From Schistosoma mansoni (taxonomy: Eukaryota; Platyhelminthes; Trematoda; Strigeidida; Schistosomatidae), in assembly GCF_000237925.1 (NCBI RefSeq), contig NW_017386073.1:248001-312000 (forward strand): DNA of 64,000 nucleotides. Direction: 5' to 3'. This document shows, piece by piece, positions 10,401 to 23,000 of this stretch. A model generated the notes under the pieces. That model saw only the letters and a list, made by a program, of their open reading frames with translations. It ran no database searches and had not been told where the DNA came from. Both the position numbers and the translations under genes were made by a program. The first letter of the stretch is position 1; every line of letters begins with the position of its first letter.

Positions 10401-10909
10401 CTTGATATTCACTGCACTGAGTCCGCAGGCTTCAACTGATTCTGATGTGGATGTAAGAAGATCTTCGATTGAACTCAAGTCTCCAGGAGAAGCCTAAAAA
10501 TAAGCTAACAGCTGGCTTCACAAACCTTTAACTTAAGGCTCCACTCATTGTCTCTCCCACATTTGGTTGTAGAACAATATATTTCAATGCGATATTGCCT
10601 CTTTAGAAGAAAATGTCTCAAAAAGTCGGTGTTTTGTTTCTTGACAGTGACATACGACAAGCTTGACTTCCCTCTAGAGAACCGCTTTACGAGGGACAGA
10701 TTTTTGTAGTAATCTGTAGCCACAAGAATAGCATCAGAATCATGAAGAGTCATCATCTCCTGGAAAGAAATAACTCCAATTATTGTGGCTTACCCCTCTT
10801 TCGAAGCACCGAAGAGTGGTAGGAGGCTTCTAGATTAAAAATTAGAATTCGGAAATTCTATTCTTACAGGTCCAAGGGATTTCCAGAAAGAATAAAACCC
10901 ATCTTCCAT
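7359..10909 (-). CDS. MSH2: DNA mismatch repair protein MSH2, 5' part (five exons, runs off the left edge)
   Basis: MSH2 pairs with MSH6 or MSH3 in the nucleus to recognise base mismatches and small loops and start repair. Seen: five minus-strand exons whose translations follow the start of animal MSH2 in order. They are the N-terminal mismatch-binding domain (MEDGFYSFWKSLGP, then LLKRQYRIEIY, matching LLVRQYRVEVY of the human protein), the segment ASPGDLSSIEDLL (human ASPGNLSQFEDIL), VVGVNYS with NLETALVQLKTRECLVP (human VVGVKMS / NLEALLIQIGPKECVLP), and the KK-(S/A)-(E/D)-F segment. Known exon phases agree except at the start of exon 4, which is uncertain. The clamp, lever and ATPase domains are not in the window and should lie to the left. 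The first introns are tiny (108 and 32 bp), later ones 0.9 and 1.7 kb or more. Confidence rests on remembered family sequence, not on an alignment. Confidence 0.85.
7452..9127. other. MSH2: MSH2 intron, nothing recognised
   Basis: Phase-1 intron between exons 4 and 5. A 61-codon plus-strand open frame at 7662-7847 has no splice or homology support. Confidence 0.5.
9128..9453 (-). CDS. MSH2: MSH2 exon 4 (left border firm, acceptor uncertain)
   Basis: Encodes VVGVNYSVKQD, then FMDSVHLANLETALVQLK and TRECLVPTG, ending GVLPTEVKK before donor GTAAGT. It aligns by eye with the connector domain of MSH2. The acceptor is unclear: the best AG (CCTAG, exon from 9453) needs two bases carried over, whereas exon 3 ends in phase 0. 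Either a small exon lies between 9454 and 10382 or another AG nearby is used. An open stretch at 9721-9530 was considered as that exon but does not fit the phases. Confidence 0.7.
10383..10493 (-). CDS. MSH2: MSH2 exon 3
   Basis: Exactly 37 codons between a TTTTTAG acceptor and a GTAAGT donor. Starts ASPGDLSSIEDLL, which continues KLK of exon 2 as KLKASPG, the same join as the human YKASPG. The end (NIKQLNEQI) is not conserved. Confidence 0.8.
10526..10759 (-). CDS. MSH2: MSH2 exon 2
   Basis: 78 codons after a pyrimidine-rich acceptor (TTTCTTTCCAG). It encodes the DSDAILVATDYYKN and LKRQYRIEIY segments of the N-terminal mismatch-binding domain and ends in WSLKLK at donor GTTTGT. It starts and ends in phase 0. 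It is followed by a 32-bp intron. Confidence 0.85.
10868..10909 (-). CDS. MSH2: MSH2 exon 1 (start codon)
   Basis: Fourteen codons, MEDGFYSFWKSLGP, ending at a clear donor (GTAAGA). The ATG is at 10909-10907. Similar in place and character to the start of other MSH2 proteins (a Gly-Phe, Phe-Phe run). It ends in phase 0, as exon 2 requires. The next intron is 108 bp. Confidence 0.75.
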
Positions 10910-11143
10910 GGAAAAATTCGGCTGCATATTCTGTTACAAGTGTTACCAGAGTTTAAGAGCAGGAGAGATCTAAAACAACAGTATGCAAATCACGGCTAGT
11001 GAATGTCTGGGGAGCAAGAATACGATGTGTTAGCACAACACATATGTATGTTTATATGTCTCAGAAATTAAATAACGCAGTTCTGCTAGGAAAAGGAAAG
11101 GTTATTTTCAAGATGGTCTCATCCAACACTTCGCAAGTCCAGT

Positions 11144-11452
11144 TCACGCAGATTCTTTCCTTCTTTTAGCACGTTTACTCTTTGTTCCCTGTATAAAGAA
11201 AAACAGACTCGTAATAATAGAACTAAGTATGACTTTCAAACCAGTTGCGCAGCGCGCCTAATCAAGAAACCCTATATTTCTGTGCTCAATAGATCCAATC
11301 AGAAAGGGTACTACGAAGTGGGTAGTAAAAGGACACATAAAACTTTTGCCTAACAACCTTTGGCTTACAGCAGCAGTGAGTCTCTCTACTAATTGCATCC
11401 AGTGCCTCAAGAATATGAGAACGATCGGAAATAAAAGATGCAAAATATGCAT
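11144..11452 (-). CDS. Possible two-exon small protein upstream of MSH2
   Basis: Unrecognised and weak. A 28-codon stretch from an ATG at 11452 (MHILHLLFPIVLIFLRHW, hydrophobic) ends at a good donor (GTAAGC, intron 11368-11189, 180 bp). The next piece, 11188-11144 after acceptor TTTATACAG, keeps phase 0 and reads GTKSKRAKRRKESA then stop. This would make a 42-residue single-pass membrane peptide with a strongly basic tail. Alternatively the second piece is the last exon of a larger gene on the same strand, or the signals are chance. About 230 bp separate its stop from the MSH2 start. Confidence 0.25.
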
Positions 11453-11459
11453 CGGTAAA

Positions 11460-14029
11460 TATTGGTTAATTTTAGATATTTAGTGTGGTGTTTATATGAA
11501 CCAATGATTCCTTTGTATTGACTGCTTGATTTTGAATTCCAAATACAATACATTCTTTCGTGTTTATCTATCACTTCTTGATTAAATTGCGTTGTTTCAG
11601 GGATTACTAGTTCATACTATAATTCAAATACCCCTAAATATCACATTTAGGCAGACTTTTACTCCCAAAAATAGATAGCCTCAAAACCACACAGTAGTTT
11701 TCTCAATTTATTTATTCATATTTCTTCGTTTCGCAGCTAGTGCTAGTTCCAAATATAGTGAAGATACGACTAGTTTTCTAGTTTGACAACTAGCAACCAG
11801 TAACACCTATATTCGAAGCTTTCCCCAACCAATCGAAATCAGAAGTCAGACGAGAAGAGGTAGGAAAGATATATTTGATACGTTATCAATATATCGAGAA
11901 GCGTTTGCTCTAATCTGGCTAGTGAACGTAGGAGCTGTGTCCTACGCTGGTTCGTAACGTGATCTGGTACGGATGCATGACCGAAAGCCTTCAGCTAAAC
12001 AAGTCCACTTAAACAAATGTGGTCAGCATCCAATGTCGAACACTTAATGAGCTATTGATATTTGGGAATTATTTACATCTACAATAGTACATTTATTCGT
12101 AATCGTCTTGTTGTTTCTGTCTTAAATTGGATTATTCTGGTAATTCTTAATTGGTATGTCGATCCTGAGAACACTATAAGGTAGATCAGAGAATTGTTTT
12201 CATAACACAAAATCGACTACAATCAGATTAATCGCCCCAGAATATCAAACGGATTATTCGGCTTTATATCAGAATGCTGACAATAGTAAGAGAGATAGCT
12301 GACGAAAGTAAATTCAGTATCCGATTTTCAAACTTCTACATGTCATGGCAGTATCTGTTTCTTCTTAGACTAACTCATTTGAGAAACTAGAATGTTGGGA
12401 AACCTAAAAGACGTGTACTGGACTGAAAGATAGGAAGCCTATAACACATTACAATGTTTCTGTCTATCCGTCGGAGCTTTTTGCATAAATTGCATGTTAT
12501 TAATAGTATTTTGACCACACAATTGTATAGTCGGAAATTCAAAAGAGCCTCTAGAATTTATGGTAATATTATTCTATTAGTTTGTAGTGACCTATTTTTC
12601 TCATTACTTGCTAGCTCGATCGATACTAATAATTGGTCATCTATGTTAATTATCAGCTACGGTGGTTCATTAACAAGCTTTAATAACATTTACATACTTC
12701 AGCGAAATAAACTTGTTAAAACAAATATGGCCTCTAGTGACATAAAAAGACATTGGCTAGCAACGTGAACAAGGACTGAATAGTTATCCGTACCTAATTC
12801 TGCATATTGTTTCTTCACTTAACGTTTCACTCTGTCTTAAACTATCCTGCAACATATTTTCTCTCGACCACTGTCTGCCTAATTTCTAGTTTTCGAGTTA
12901 CAATGCCAAACAACGAAAAAAAATATTTCAGAAACATAAGATGGTTCATAAAGTGACGGTCACATAATTATCTGAAATCTTTCATTTTACTGAATCGACC
13001 AGGTGACAGAAAGTGTAACAGCATCACGAACAACTTGGGATTAGTTGCAATATTGAAAGTTTGATCTAGTTGCTTTTGGATCATTACTACTAGTCACAAA
13101 TTGCCATATATTTTTCAAGTCTGTGGAATAATCCGAATTCCACAAATAATCCAGACGAGTCTAACTATTTTGCTGGATGGTTTTCCATGATTCTGGTAAT
13201 TCTTGACATGTATATATTTTCACTTAAACTAACCGTATATATTTCTCAAGAACCACTCTTAACACTGTTTTGGCATTAGATATACTTAAAAGCCTTATAC
13301 TGCCATATACTACTACGAAACATTGTGTTGTTTACAGACGAATTATATTACATCAAAAATTTGTTTGAAATTTCTTGGTTCCAATTGCCTTTGCCACATG
13401 TTTATGTCACTAGGTTAACTACAACAGCTTCTTTAAAAAGGTGTATCTGTAAAATCCTAACTAATGGTTTGGCTAAGAATAACCGTCTGAGGAGAAGCGC
13501 GCACGCTACGAAGGGGTCGTTACTTTTTGGCCGTGGTCTTCATTTTTCTTTTTTCTAGGATTCTCACTGAGCTGGATGGATTATCTTTTCTTGGAATTAC
13601 GGAAGACAACTCAATTCTAATCTGTTCACGTTTAAGCTGCAAATTTTATGCTATACGATAAGATCTTAATTTTAACTTATTGATGGTATATATGATCATA
13701 TTCATACAATAACTCATAATCAAATAATTGTATATTCATTTTGGCTATACGATATAACCTTCCTCTGTCATTCCAAAAACCGTATATAATCATATCCGGC
13801 GAGGAATATAATTTCATATTTGTATTCTATTCATTATATCGTGTTTGCATGCTTCAACACACGTACTTTATGTATTTACAGGATCTATTCGGATCTCTAC
13901 CTAATATCTAGAAATATATATAATCGTGTATGACAAAGCACTGTACTCACTATTCCATATACTTTCATTAAAATCGTATTTGGATAATATAACTCACTTA
14001 ATTTCCGGAATCACCTGTCCAATTCGGTG
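11460..14029. other. Interval with no recognised gene
   Basis: AT-rich. Open frames at 12454-12768 and 13325-13558 match nothing I know and lack flanking signals. Confidence 0.45.
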
Positions 14030-14033
14030 AGTC

Positions 14034-14300
14034 TGTAACAGCTCAGGTTGGTTGGTTAAGAGTTGACCCCAAACAACCAAGCATATGCTAAAACAGTATT
14101 GTTCAAGTATTCATTCACTCCCTTACTTTTTGTAAGCGTTATATTCCCTATTATCTTATATTGAATGTTGAGAGCCTTTGTTTGTCTGAACAGATAATCC
14201 CACGCTCCACTGTGACTGCGCGAAGATCGAAATAAAGACCTATTCCCTACTTCTCTGGTTTCCTCTATCAATAGCACGAGGGTTACCTTAAGGCACGAAA
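14034..14300 (+). repeat. 5' LTR of the gypsy element
   Basis: Starts TGTAACAGCTCAGG; carries AATAAA near 14230. A TGG-starting, primer-binding-like TGGTGAGCCC follows closely. Confidence 0.85.
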
Positions 14301-17300
14301 GTGGTGAGCCCTTTTTGAACACAAATTTAACCTCATTTCTGTTATTAACTTTTTTTTTACTTAATCGTAAAAGTAGACCTGATTATCCGTAAACTAAGTT
14401 GAGTATATAACTAGTTTATTCCGTATTATCTTAAGTTATTCGTGTTATAGTAACCATTTTTCGTGCTAACTTTATTGCTATATTTGTCACATACCTCATG
14501 TCAGACTCAATAGAAACCCATAATCTGGAGGATTTGTCACCAGTGGAGATAAACACTGTTATGACTACGAAATCCCGACTTCCAGAATTTGATCGTAGTG
14601 ATCCTGAGTTGTGGTTTGCTCAACTAGAGCATTATTTCACGAGACACAATATCAAATCTGAAGGGATTCGCTATAGAGACTTGTGTTCTATCCTTCCTCC
14701 TTCAGTCTCCAAAGAAGTCCGTGACTTGATTTTAGATCCACCATCACCACAACCATACACCATCTTAAGACGAGAGATAATGAACCGTTTATCATTATCA
14801 GATAGCCAAAGAATCCAAAGACTTTTTCAAGGTGAAACACTAGGTGATCGGTCGCCGTCACAGTTTTTGCGTCACCTCCAAGTGTTAATGGGTGATAACA
14901 CAGTGGGTGAAGCAGTCCTAAAACAAGGATGGATACAAGCTCTCCCATGCTACGTCCAACACTGTTTGGATGCACAAGATCCTGGAACTTCATTATCTCA
15001 TTTAGCGCGTATAGCCGATAGAATAATGGAGAGAGGTCCTCCAACTGGGCCAGGCACAATAAATCACACACAAAAAGTAGAATCAGCAAAAGACCCCGTC
15101 ATAGAAGGACTCATTGCGAGTGTTAAGAGTCTCACTGAGGCTGTCACCAGAATCCAAATGGGTCATAGAAACAGGAGCAGGTCACCACAACGACCATGAT
15201 CCAAGTCACAAAACAGGTCACAAATGTCCAGACAACCTGGGCAGTTTTATTGGTACCACTGGAAGTTTGGTGTCAACTCAACCAAGTGCATGCAACCATG
15301 CGCCTGGCCTAAGCATAATTCTAAGACAGCGGGAAACGAGTAATCCCTCCCCAGGTCGCGACGACTGAGGAGGGGCGCCTAAACAGTCGCTTGTTTTATG
15401 TTAGAGACAGAAACTCTGGCTTGAATTTCTTGGTGGATACTGGCGCTGCTCTTAGCATCATCCCTCAAAATAAAACTGAGATTAGTCGAGAAACATCATC
15501 AATTACACTTCAAGCTGCAAATAAAACTAAAGTTGCGACATTTGGGCAGAAAAACTTAACCCTAGATTTGGGGTTCAGGAGGCAATTCCCTTGGGTTTTC
15601 ACGGTAGCCGACTTAGATCTGGCAATACTGGGGATGGACTTTCTAGAGAGATACGAATTTCTAGTTGACACCAAGAAACGGCGATTAACACTAAAAGAAA
15701 CTTCGTATTACACAAAAGGCAAAGAAAGTCACATCAGCTCTCTTAACTTGATTCAAACTCCTCCAGTAACAACAGCGAAATTCCAAGATATACTCGCGGA
15801 ATTTCCAAACTTAACTAAACCAAACCCACAGCCTTCTAATGACAAACTAAAAGTAAGTCACACTATCAAAACCGAAGGTGCACCGGTTTCTGCAAAACCC
15901 AGGAGACTAGCACCAGATAAGCTCAAAATCGCTAGGGCCGAGTTTGATTATATGCTACAACTGGGTATTATCCGTCCCTCTGATAGTCAATGGGCATCCC
16001 CTTTGCATATTGTCCCAAAGAAGAATGAAGGTGACTGGCGACCGTGCGGGGATTACAGAGCCCTCAACCGTCAAACCGTACCAGATAGGTACCCAATACC
16101 GCATATCCAAGATTTCACAAACGGTTTACAGGGTATGAACATATTCACTAAAATTGACTTAGTCAGGGCATATCACAATATCCCAGTGGCTGATGAAGAT
16201 ATCCCCAAGACAGCTATTACAACACCCTTTGGCTTATTCGAGTTTGTACGCATGCCATTCGGCCTGAGAAATGCGGCACAGACATTTCAAAGATTCATAG
16301 ACAATCTACTTCGAGATATGCCATTTGCGCAGGGGTATATAGACGACTTGTTAATTGCCAGCCCCGATTTGCAATCACACGAACAGCATGTAAAAACAGT
16401 GTTAAAAAGACTGGATGAACATGGAATAAACATACATCAAAGTAAGTGTGTTTTCGGTGTTCAAACTTTAGAATTTCTCGGTCACACAATAAGCCCAGAA
16501 GGGATTAAACCGATCAAAAAAGAAGTAGACACCATTAAACAATACCCCATACCTAGTTCTCTAACACAACTGAGAAGTTTTCTAGGTCTAATTAACTTTT
16601 ATCGCAGATTCATACCAGGTTGTGCACAATTAATGCAACCTTTGATAGATTCACTAAAAGGAAAACCAAAAGAATTCAAACTGTCTTCTGACGCTGTCGA
16701 AGCTATTAAACAGCTTAAAGATAAATTAGCTCAAGCAACTACGTTGATGTATCCGAATTCTCTTTCCCCACTTGCTTTGATGGTGGATGCTTCTGATAAA
16801 GCAGTAGGCGGTACCCTTAACCAACTGGTTAAAAACGCCTGGAAACCAATTGCTTTCTTCTCAAAAAGACTCGCTCCAGCAGAGACAAGGTATTCTACCT
16901 TCGGGCGAGAACTTCTTGCAATCTACCTAACCATTAAACACTTCCGACACATGTTAGAAGGCAGGGAATTTATGGTCTTTACGGATCACAAACCACTAAC
17001 GAATGCACTAAAAGCGAGAGCTGATAAATACTCACCTCGAGAAGTCCGACACCTTGACTATATATCACAGTTCACAAGCGATATCCGACATGTCAAAGGT
17101 CAGGACAATCAGGCGGCAGATGCTTTATCTAGGCTAGAAATAAACGTGCTACAGCAGTCTACAGTAAACTTCGAGACGTTGAGAAATGAACAAGAGCAGG
17201 ATCCAGAATTACAAAACCTGCTTAAAACAAACAATTCAAGTCTTAATTTAAAGCAGTTCCCATCACCTGTCGATGGTATTCTAATCTACTGTGACACGAC

Positions 17301-17472
17301 CAAGGCAATGCCGCGACCTTTCGTTCCTAAAAGTATGCGAAAGTTGATATATAATAACTTTCATTCTTTGTCTCATCCTGGGGGCAAAACTTCCACAAAA
17401 TTATCAATGGCAGATATATATTTGGCGCAATTTTACAAAGGTGGTTTCCAATTGGGTTTAAAGGGTTCCCCA

Positions 17473-17672
17473 NNNNNNNNNNNNNNNNNNNNNNNNNNNN
17501 NNNNNNNNNNNNNNNNNNNNNNNNNNNNNNNNNNNNNNNNNNNNNNNNNNNNNNNNNNNNNNNNNNNNNNNNNNNNNNNNNNNNNNNNNNNNNNNNNNNN
17601 NNNNNNNNNNNNNNNNNNNNNNNNNNNNNNNNNNNNNNNNNNNNNNNNNNNNNNNNNNNNNNNNNNNNNNNN
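17473..17672. other. Assembly gap (200 N)
   Basis: Exactly 200 N, so probably a placeholder length rather than a measured one. Confidence 0.95.
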
Positions 17673-18639
17673 TGTTCAGCTGCGGAACTGGTTTTCGGAA
17701 CAACTCTGAGACTACCAGGTGAATTTATTAACCCTAATACTAACAGTCAAAAACTTAATATAGAAAATTATGTAGATCAACTACGAGATCACATGTCTAA
17801 ACTTAAGCCGATTAATACTCGTGAACAATCGCGCGCCGTATATATACCTAAAGACCTAAGCAATTGCACGCACGTCTGGATAAGATGTGACAAAATAAAA
17901 GCACCACTCAGTCCTCCATTTGAAGGTCCTTTCAAAGTCGTCTCAAGAAAATCTAAATATTTCGTGATAGAAAAACATGGAAACATCGACACAGTAAGTA
18001 TTGATAGGCTAAAGCCGGCTTATCTAGATCATGAACCACCATACGTGTTGTTAGATCGTTTAACTGACAAATCCATTGCGGAATCGAAATGTAAAGATGA
18101 TAAATCTTTACAAATGACTAAAACGGTTCGCTGGGCACATCCGATTAGTCAGTCAAGGATGTTGACAGTTTCGGCTGCAGGATAAAATCTAACCACGTAG
18201 CTAATCAGACCCTGCATCTACTTAAAAATAATTTTTTTTCCTCATTCCGCTTCACATACAACTCCCTAGACCTTTTACCTTGGATATATAAGTGTTATGT
18301 TAAATATTTTTTTTAAATACTGGACACATAAGCTAGGTATTCCGAAACGATGGCTGAGGATTTTAATCAAACTCATACAACTAACACTGGCAAATACAAC
18401 GAATTCAAAAAGCAACCCAGGCGAGTTTTATAATTTCTTTTTCTGGTTAATTAACTATGTTGGTTGTACTTCTTATATATCTGTATACATTTTTCTATAG
18501 TATTATTATTAATACAAACAAAGAACTTGTACTGTTCCAATATGGCACTTTGACATATCAATCCGTCCTCTTGTTATCTTTCTCTCATATATCTGAGCAA
18601 CTTATGGCCAACAAACGTCGTATTGAATGGGGTTTTGGT

Positions 18640-18728
18640 GAACAAAAACGCAGGCCCCACGCACTCGAACCTCTGCCCTCCTGAATGCTGGACCGTGTGC
18701 CTAGCCATTAGACCACATCAAACCACGG
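18640..18728 (-). mobile_element. tRNA-derived SINE head
   Basis: Minus strand shows TGGTCTAATGGCTAGGC (A box) and, 35-40 bases on, GAGGTTCGAGTGC (B box). It lacks a good acceptor stem, so it is a SINE promoter rather than a tRNA gene. It lies inside the gypsy element. Confidence 0.55.
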
Positions 18729-19744
18729 GGGAATGACTGCAATTTTTCCTTTTATCGACTAATCATTCATAATACTAATGAGTAAGAGGACTTACACACT
18801 TCTGAGGTGCAAACCAATTCCTTACTTGGATGAATTTACGAAATATTGCTTCAATATATCATGCATACCTAAATCAAACCAGAAAAGGGTATTTGACACA
18901 ACTGTACTTGATCCGCATACTCCACACAATTTTTTTTGCTTCTTAACCGTATATTCGTTTCCGTTTTGTGGATTACTCTGATGCACCCTTGGTTACGCAC
19001 CTAGTTGTAAAAGGCGGTCATCACTGGCTCAAGGTCATGCATTTGATCGATTTTGTTAAAGAGTCCAACTTCTAGCAAGTTCACCCTTTTACATATATGC
19101 ATTACAAAAGAGTTCTTTTTTTTGTTGTTTTCATGGTTCTTCGTGCACAAGATATCTACACTATGTTTATTTCCTTCCAGAATACCAATCCGTTCTGGAG
19201 GCCAAGCACTTACATGAACCAAACAATTATCAATTGCATTTATGTATTTCCATTTTGTATCTTATTATTTTATGCAGGCAGTGGAGCAGTTCTTCAGGTT
19301 TGCTTGATTTTCACCATTACCTTTGAAGTAGACTCTTCTTTACTTTTTACTTGAGGGCGACTCAAGAGGCAGATGAGTAAACACCTGATAGTCGGTCTGA
19401 GCATGGAAAAATCGTACCTCACTAACATGGTGTTGGGTAGCCCGCTCGCGGCACTTCCTCAAATATTCTTATTCCACATTCTCACACTTTCTCTTGAAAG
19501 CACGCAGCAAACCGTCAGCAATAGTTGTAGAAAAGATCACATGCTACAAAATAAGATGACAAGCTAGTAAATGAAGAGACATCCATGGACTATCGTTGAA
19601 AGCGTTAGTCGTAACTGATTGTAAGTCAAATAGTGAGCGAGTCGATAATTTCGCCTTGGGATGAGAAATAGAACTAAGGTGTTTTCGATAGATAGGTTAA
19701 TCGAACCGACGTTCTTACGGAAGTCGATTCTAGGGGGAAGCTAA

Positions 19745-20011
19745 TGTAACAGCTCAGGTTGGTTGGTTAAGAGTTGACCTCAAACAACCAAGCATATGCT
19801 AAAACAGTATTGTCCAAGTATTCATTCACTCCCTTACTTTTTGTAAGCGTTATATTCCCTATTATCTTATATTGAATGTTGAGAGCCTTTGTTTGTCTGA
19901 ACAGATAATCCCACGCTCCACTGTGACTGCGCGAAGATCGAAATAAAGACCTATTCCCTACTTCTCTGGTTTCTTCTATCAATAGCACGAGGGTTACCTT
20001 AAGGCACGAAA
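19745..20011 (+). repeat. 3' LTR of the gypsy element
   Basis: Same length as the 5' LTR. Preceded by a purine-rich AGGGGGAAG, as expected for a polypurine tract. Confidence 0.85.
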
Positions 20012-20029
20012 AGTCTGTCATAGGTTTAT

Positions 20030-23000
20030 TTATTTATTTTTTATGACAGTATATTTTGTCACCACTAATACCTTCATGATATTCTTATCCATTGTTTTTC
20101 TACACTTTCACCGATCCTCTCGACACATCCACCCTTGTGTTAAGCATAGGTTTTGATTAGACTTCAGTCCTCGGCATTGATTTTTTCTTTCTTTCATCTC
20201 TATTTCCAATATTTTGTTCAATCCGCCTGCTATACGTCACTTTTTTATTATGCAACAAAAGAAAATAAAGGCCCTTGCTTGTAGGCGTCCAGCCAAACGT
20301 AGGAAAACTACGCAATCTAAAATTGCTACTGACAGTTTCAATGAGACGAGCTACTCCGTTCATCCGGAAGCAGACAAGCTTTTACCAGTTATCTCCATTC
20401 CAGACGTGTTGAAGACTCTGTTGGTGAACAATGATGATAATCACAACTGCAACCATACGAATGATATAAAAAGACTGCAAGTTGACATGAACATTCTCAT
20501 TCCCCTCAAGTATCTCATCAACCCTAACCTCACAGAGACTTCAGATCAAATGAATGACATCAATAACTCCTTAGATCGTGTTGCATCAGAGGTATTTGAA
20601 AGAATAAGGTGATCTAGCAATGCAATTGTGTTTAATATACCGGACTCATATGCCCTTAAAAATATCAAAACTAGTCTGCTTAGAGCCAGCAATATGACAC
20701 ACATACCATGTGTATGCACAAGATTAAAAAGAAGTCACCCTGATATGCACTCACCGATCTTGTTCAAATTCAACTCATCTGTAGACGCTAGTGAGTTTTT
20801 AAATTCCTCCAATTCATTGAAACAGATTTTCAAAGATATTAAGATTCTACCAGATAGAACACCATGCCAACGAAAAGCAGGCCGAGATAACCACAGACTA
20901 CCAGCATCAAACACCCAAGCGTATCATAATCCTAAAGGTCATAAAATTAAGTCCGATCCTAAGCGGATATCTAACTTTACGAATATGCAACCACCGAAAA
21001 ACTCTCCTAAAGTTCAAAGCCCAAAAGAAAGTAGTCCCAATGTAGGTGATGCCCATCCTTTTAAGAATGTTGACTTAGATTCAACCCTAAGTAGTTGTAT
21101 TGATCTCGAATGGGATAACACAGTCCAAGTCGCTGTTAGTGCAACAACCAGTTACAGTGACTGTGCAACGGATAACGGGAAAACTGGTCATAAAAATCAT
21201 CTGCCTGACCACACGCTTAACGTCGATATACTCAAACCTAGCAAACCATCTCAAGCATCTTTAACAACACACGACCCTCCTCAAATTACGAAAAAGCCAA
21301 AATCAACCACAAACTTTGGAAATAAGCGTTCAGAACATATTCCCTATACGTCAGGTATAAATAGTAATCTAAATTGTAAACGGCCACTTGTTCGCACACA
21401 TAGACCTGATAGCCTTCTTGGTCCGGCTCCCAATATGAATACTATTCCTTTACCAAATGTTATATCCAATAATAGTGAGAAGACTTTTTTTGTACTTCCG
21501 CCGGCTTTTCTGCCGGCAACAATAAACATACTTCAAATGCTGACAAAGTTGTCGAATCTATTTCCGATCGCAACACAACTCTCACCTTAGCCAATCCTAC
21601 GAGTATTCATGTAAATACCGATTGTGATTTATACTCTAACCTGATTCACCATAGTACTTCTCAATTTCTTATTCTTTTGTTCAATGCCCGCTCTCTGCCC
21701 AATAAAATTACTCACCTCAAGACCCTTTTATTGCTTGTAAATCCAACTATTGTACTTATTACGGAAACGTGGTGCAATTCATCTATATCCGATCACTCCC
21801 TGCATATAGATAACTATGTTTTCTTTAGAACCGATAGATGTAATGGATTAGGGGGCGGTACACTTATCTATGTCCGTTCGGATATTCAGGCCTGCAAATT
21901 TGGGAATAAATCCCTTGATGCTATAGACGACTCTACCTGGGTTACTGTAAACTGTGGATCTCGGAATTATCTACTGGGTGGGATGCATATACAGACCACC
22001 ACATGCAGACTCTAGGTTTGACAGATTACTAACAAACATCTTTTTCCATTGCTTCACACCAACCGCATACNNNNNNNNNNNNNNNNNNNNNNNNNNNNNN
22101 NNNNNNNNNNNNNNNNNNNNNNNNNNNNNNNNNNNNNNNNNNNNNNNNNNNNNNNNNNNNNNNNNNNNNNNNNNNNNNNNNNNNNNNNNNNNNNNNNNNN
22201 NNNNNNNNNNNNNNNNNNNNNNNNNNNNNNNNNNNNNNNNNNNNNNNNNNNNNNNNNNNNNNNNNNNNNNTTTTAATCGCGTGTGAAGTAAATTCTCTTG
22301 GCGTGACCAAATTCTTCATAGTTAACGGAAGAATTATTGATGACCCCGATATTATTTGCGAACAATTCAGTCAGCATTTCTCGCAGTGCTATAACACTAG
22401 AACTGAAAGCTGTATCAATACATTTCCAATGCTGACATGCAGACACCTGTCGAAAATTGATTTCGTACCCTCCAACATCAAGCAGGCCATAACTGCCTTG
22501 AAAAAGTCCTATGACGGTGGACCTGACGGGATTCCCTCATCATTTGTGAAATATGGTAGTAGAGGATTCCCATTATTTTGTCTAAAACTTTTCGACCTAT
22601 CTATGGAATATGGGGCCTATCCATCTGTATGGAAAACATCTCTTATCACCCCAGATTCAAAACCGGATCACGCAGTGATATTGTTAACTACAGACCAATT
22701 AATTTGACATCCGTGCTGTCAAGAACTATGGAAAAAAATCATCTACAAACAGCTATTATCATTTTTGCTTTCGGCTAATCTGATTAGCCCATCCCAACAC
22801 GGGTTTATGACCAAACGCTCGTGCTTCACATCGCACCTGGAATTTTTTGATCAAATTACCCAGAGAAGGGATGTTGGTCAGTCAGTGATAATTCTGTACT
22901 TCGACTTTAGTAAGGCCTTCGAAAGCGTTTCACACAAACTTCTTATAAAACTCTCTTCATATAGAATACAGAATCCCCTTTTATCTTGGCTCAAGTCATT

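Larger units (their letters stand above)
14034..20011 (+). mobile_element. Ty3/gypsy LTR retrotransposon, both LTRs, young but broken
   Basis: A 267-bp LTR pair (14034-14300 and 19745-20011) with about three mismatches is flanked by AGTC on both sides (14030-14033, 20012-20015). Parts in order: gag-like frame 14498-15199; pol from 15391 with protease ([13 protein letters not shown]), reverse transcriptase (YIDDLLIAS) and RNase H ([10 protein letters not shown]); an integrase tail at 17793-18185. A 200-N assembly gap lies inside. Broken, about two or three breaks apparent outside the gap. The LTR match of about 99% argues for a recent insertion. A tRNA-like SINE head sits inside its 3' part. 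Confidence 0.88.

Noticed and set aside
18645-18725. Functional tRNA gene on the minus strand
   Set aside because: A and B boxes are present, but acceptor and anticodon stems do not pair well; a SINE head is the better reading.
22029-22319. Open frames running through the N block, here and at 17458-17703
   Set aside because: Frames composed mainly of unknown residues are products of the gap.
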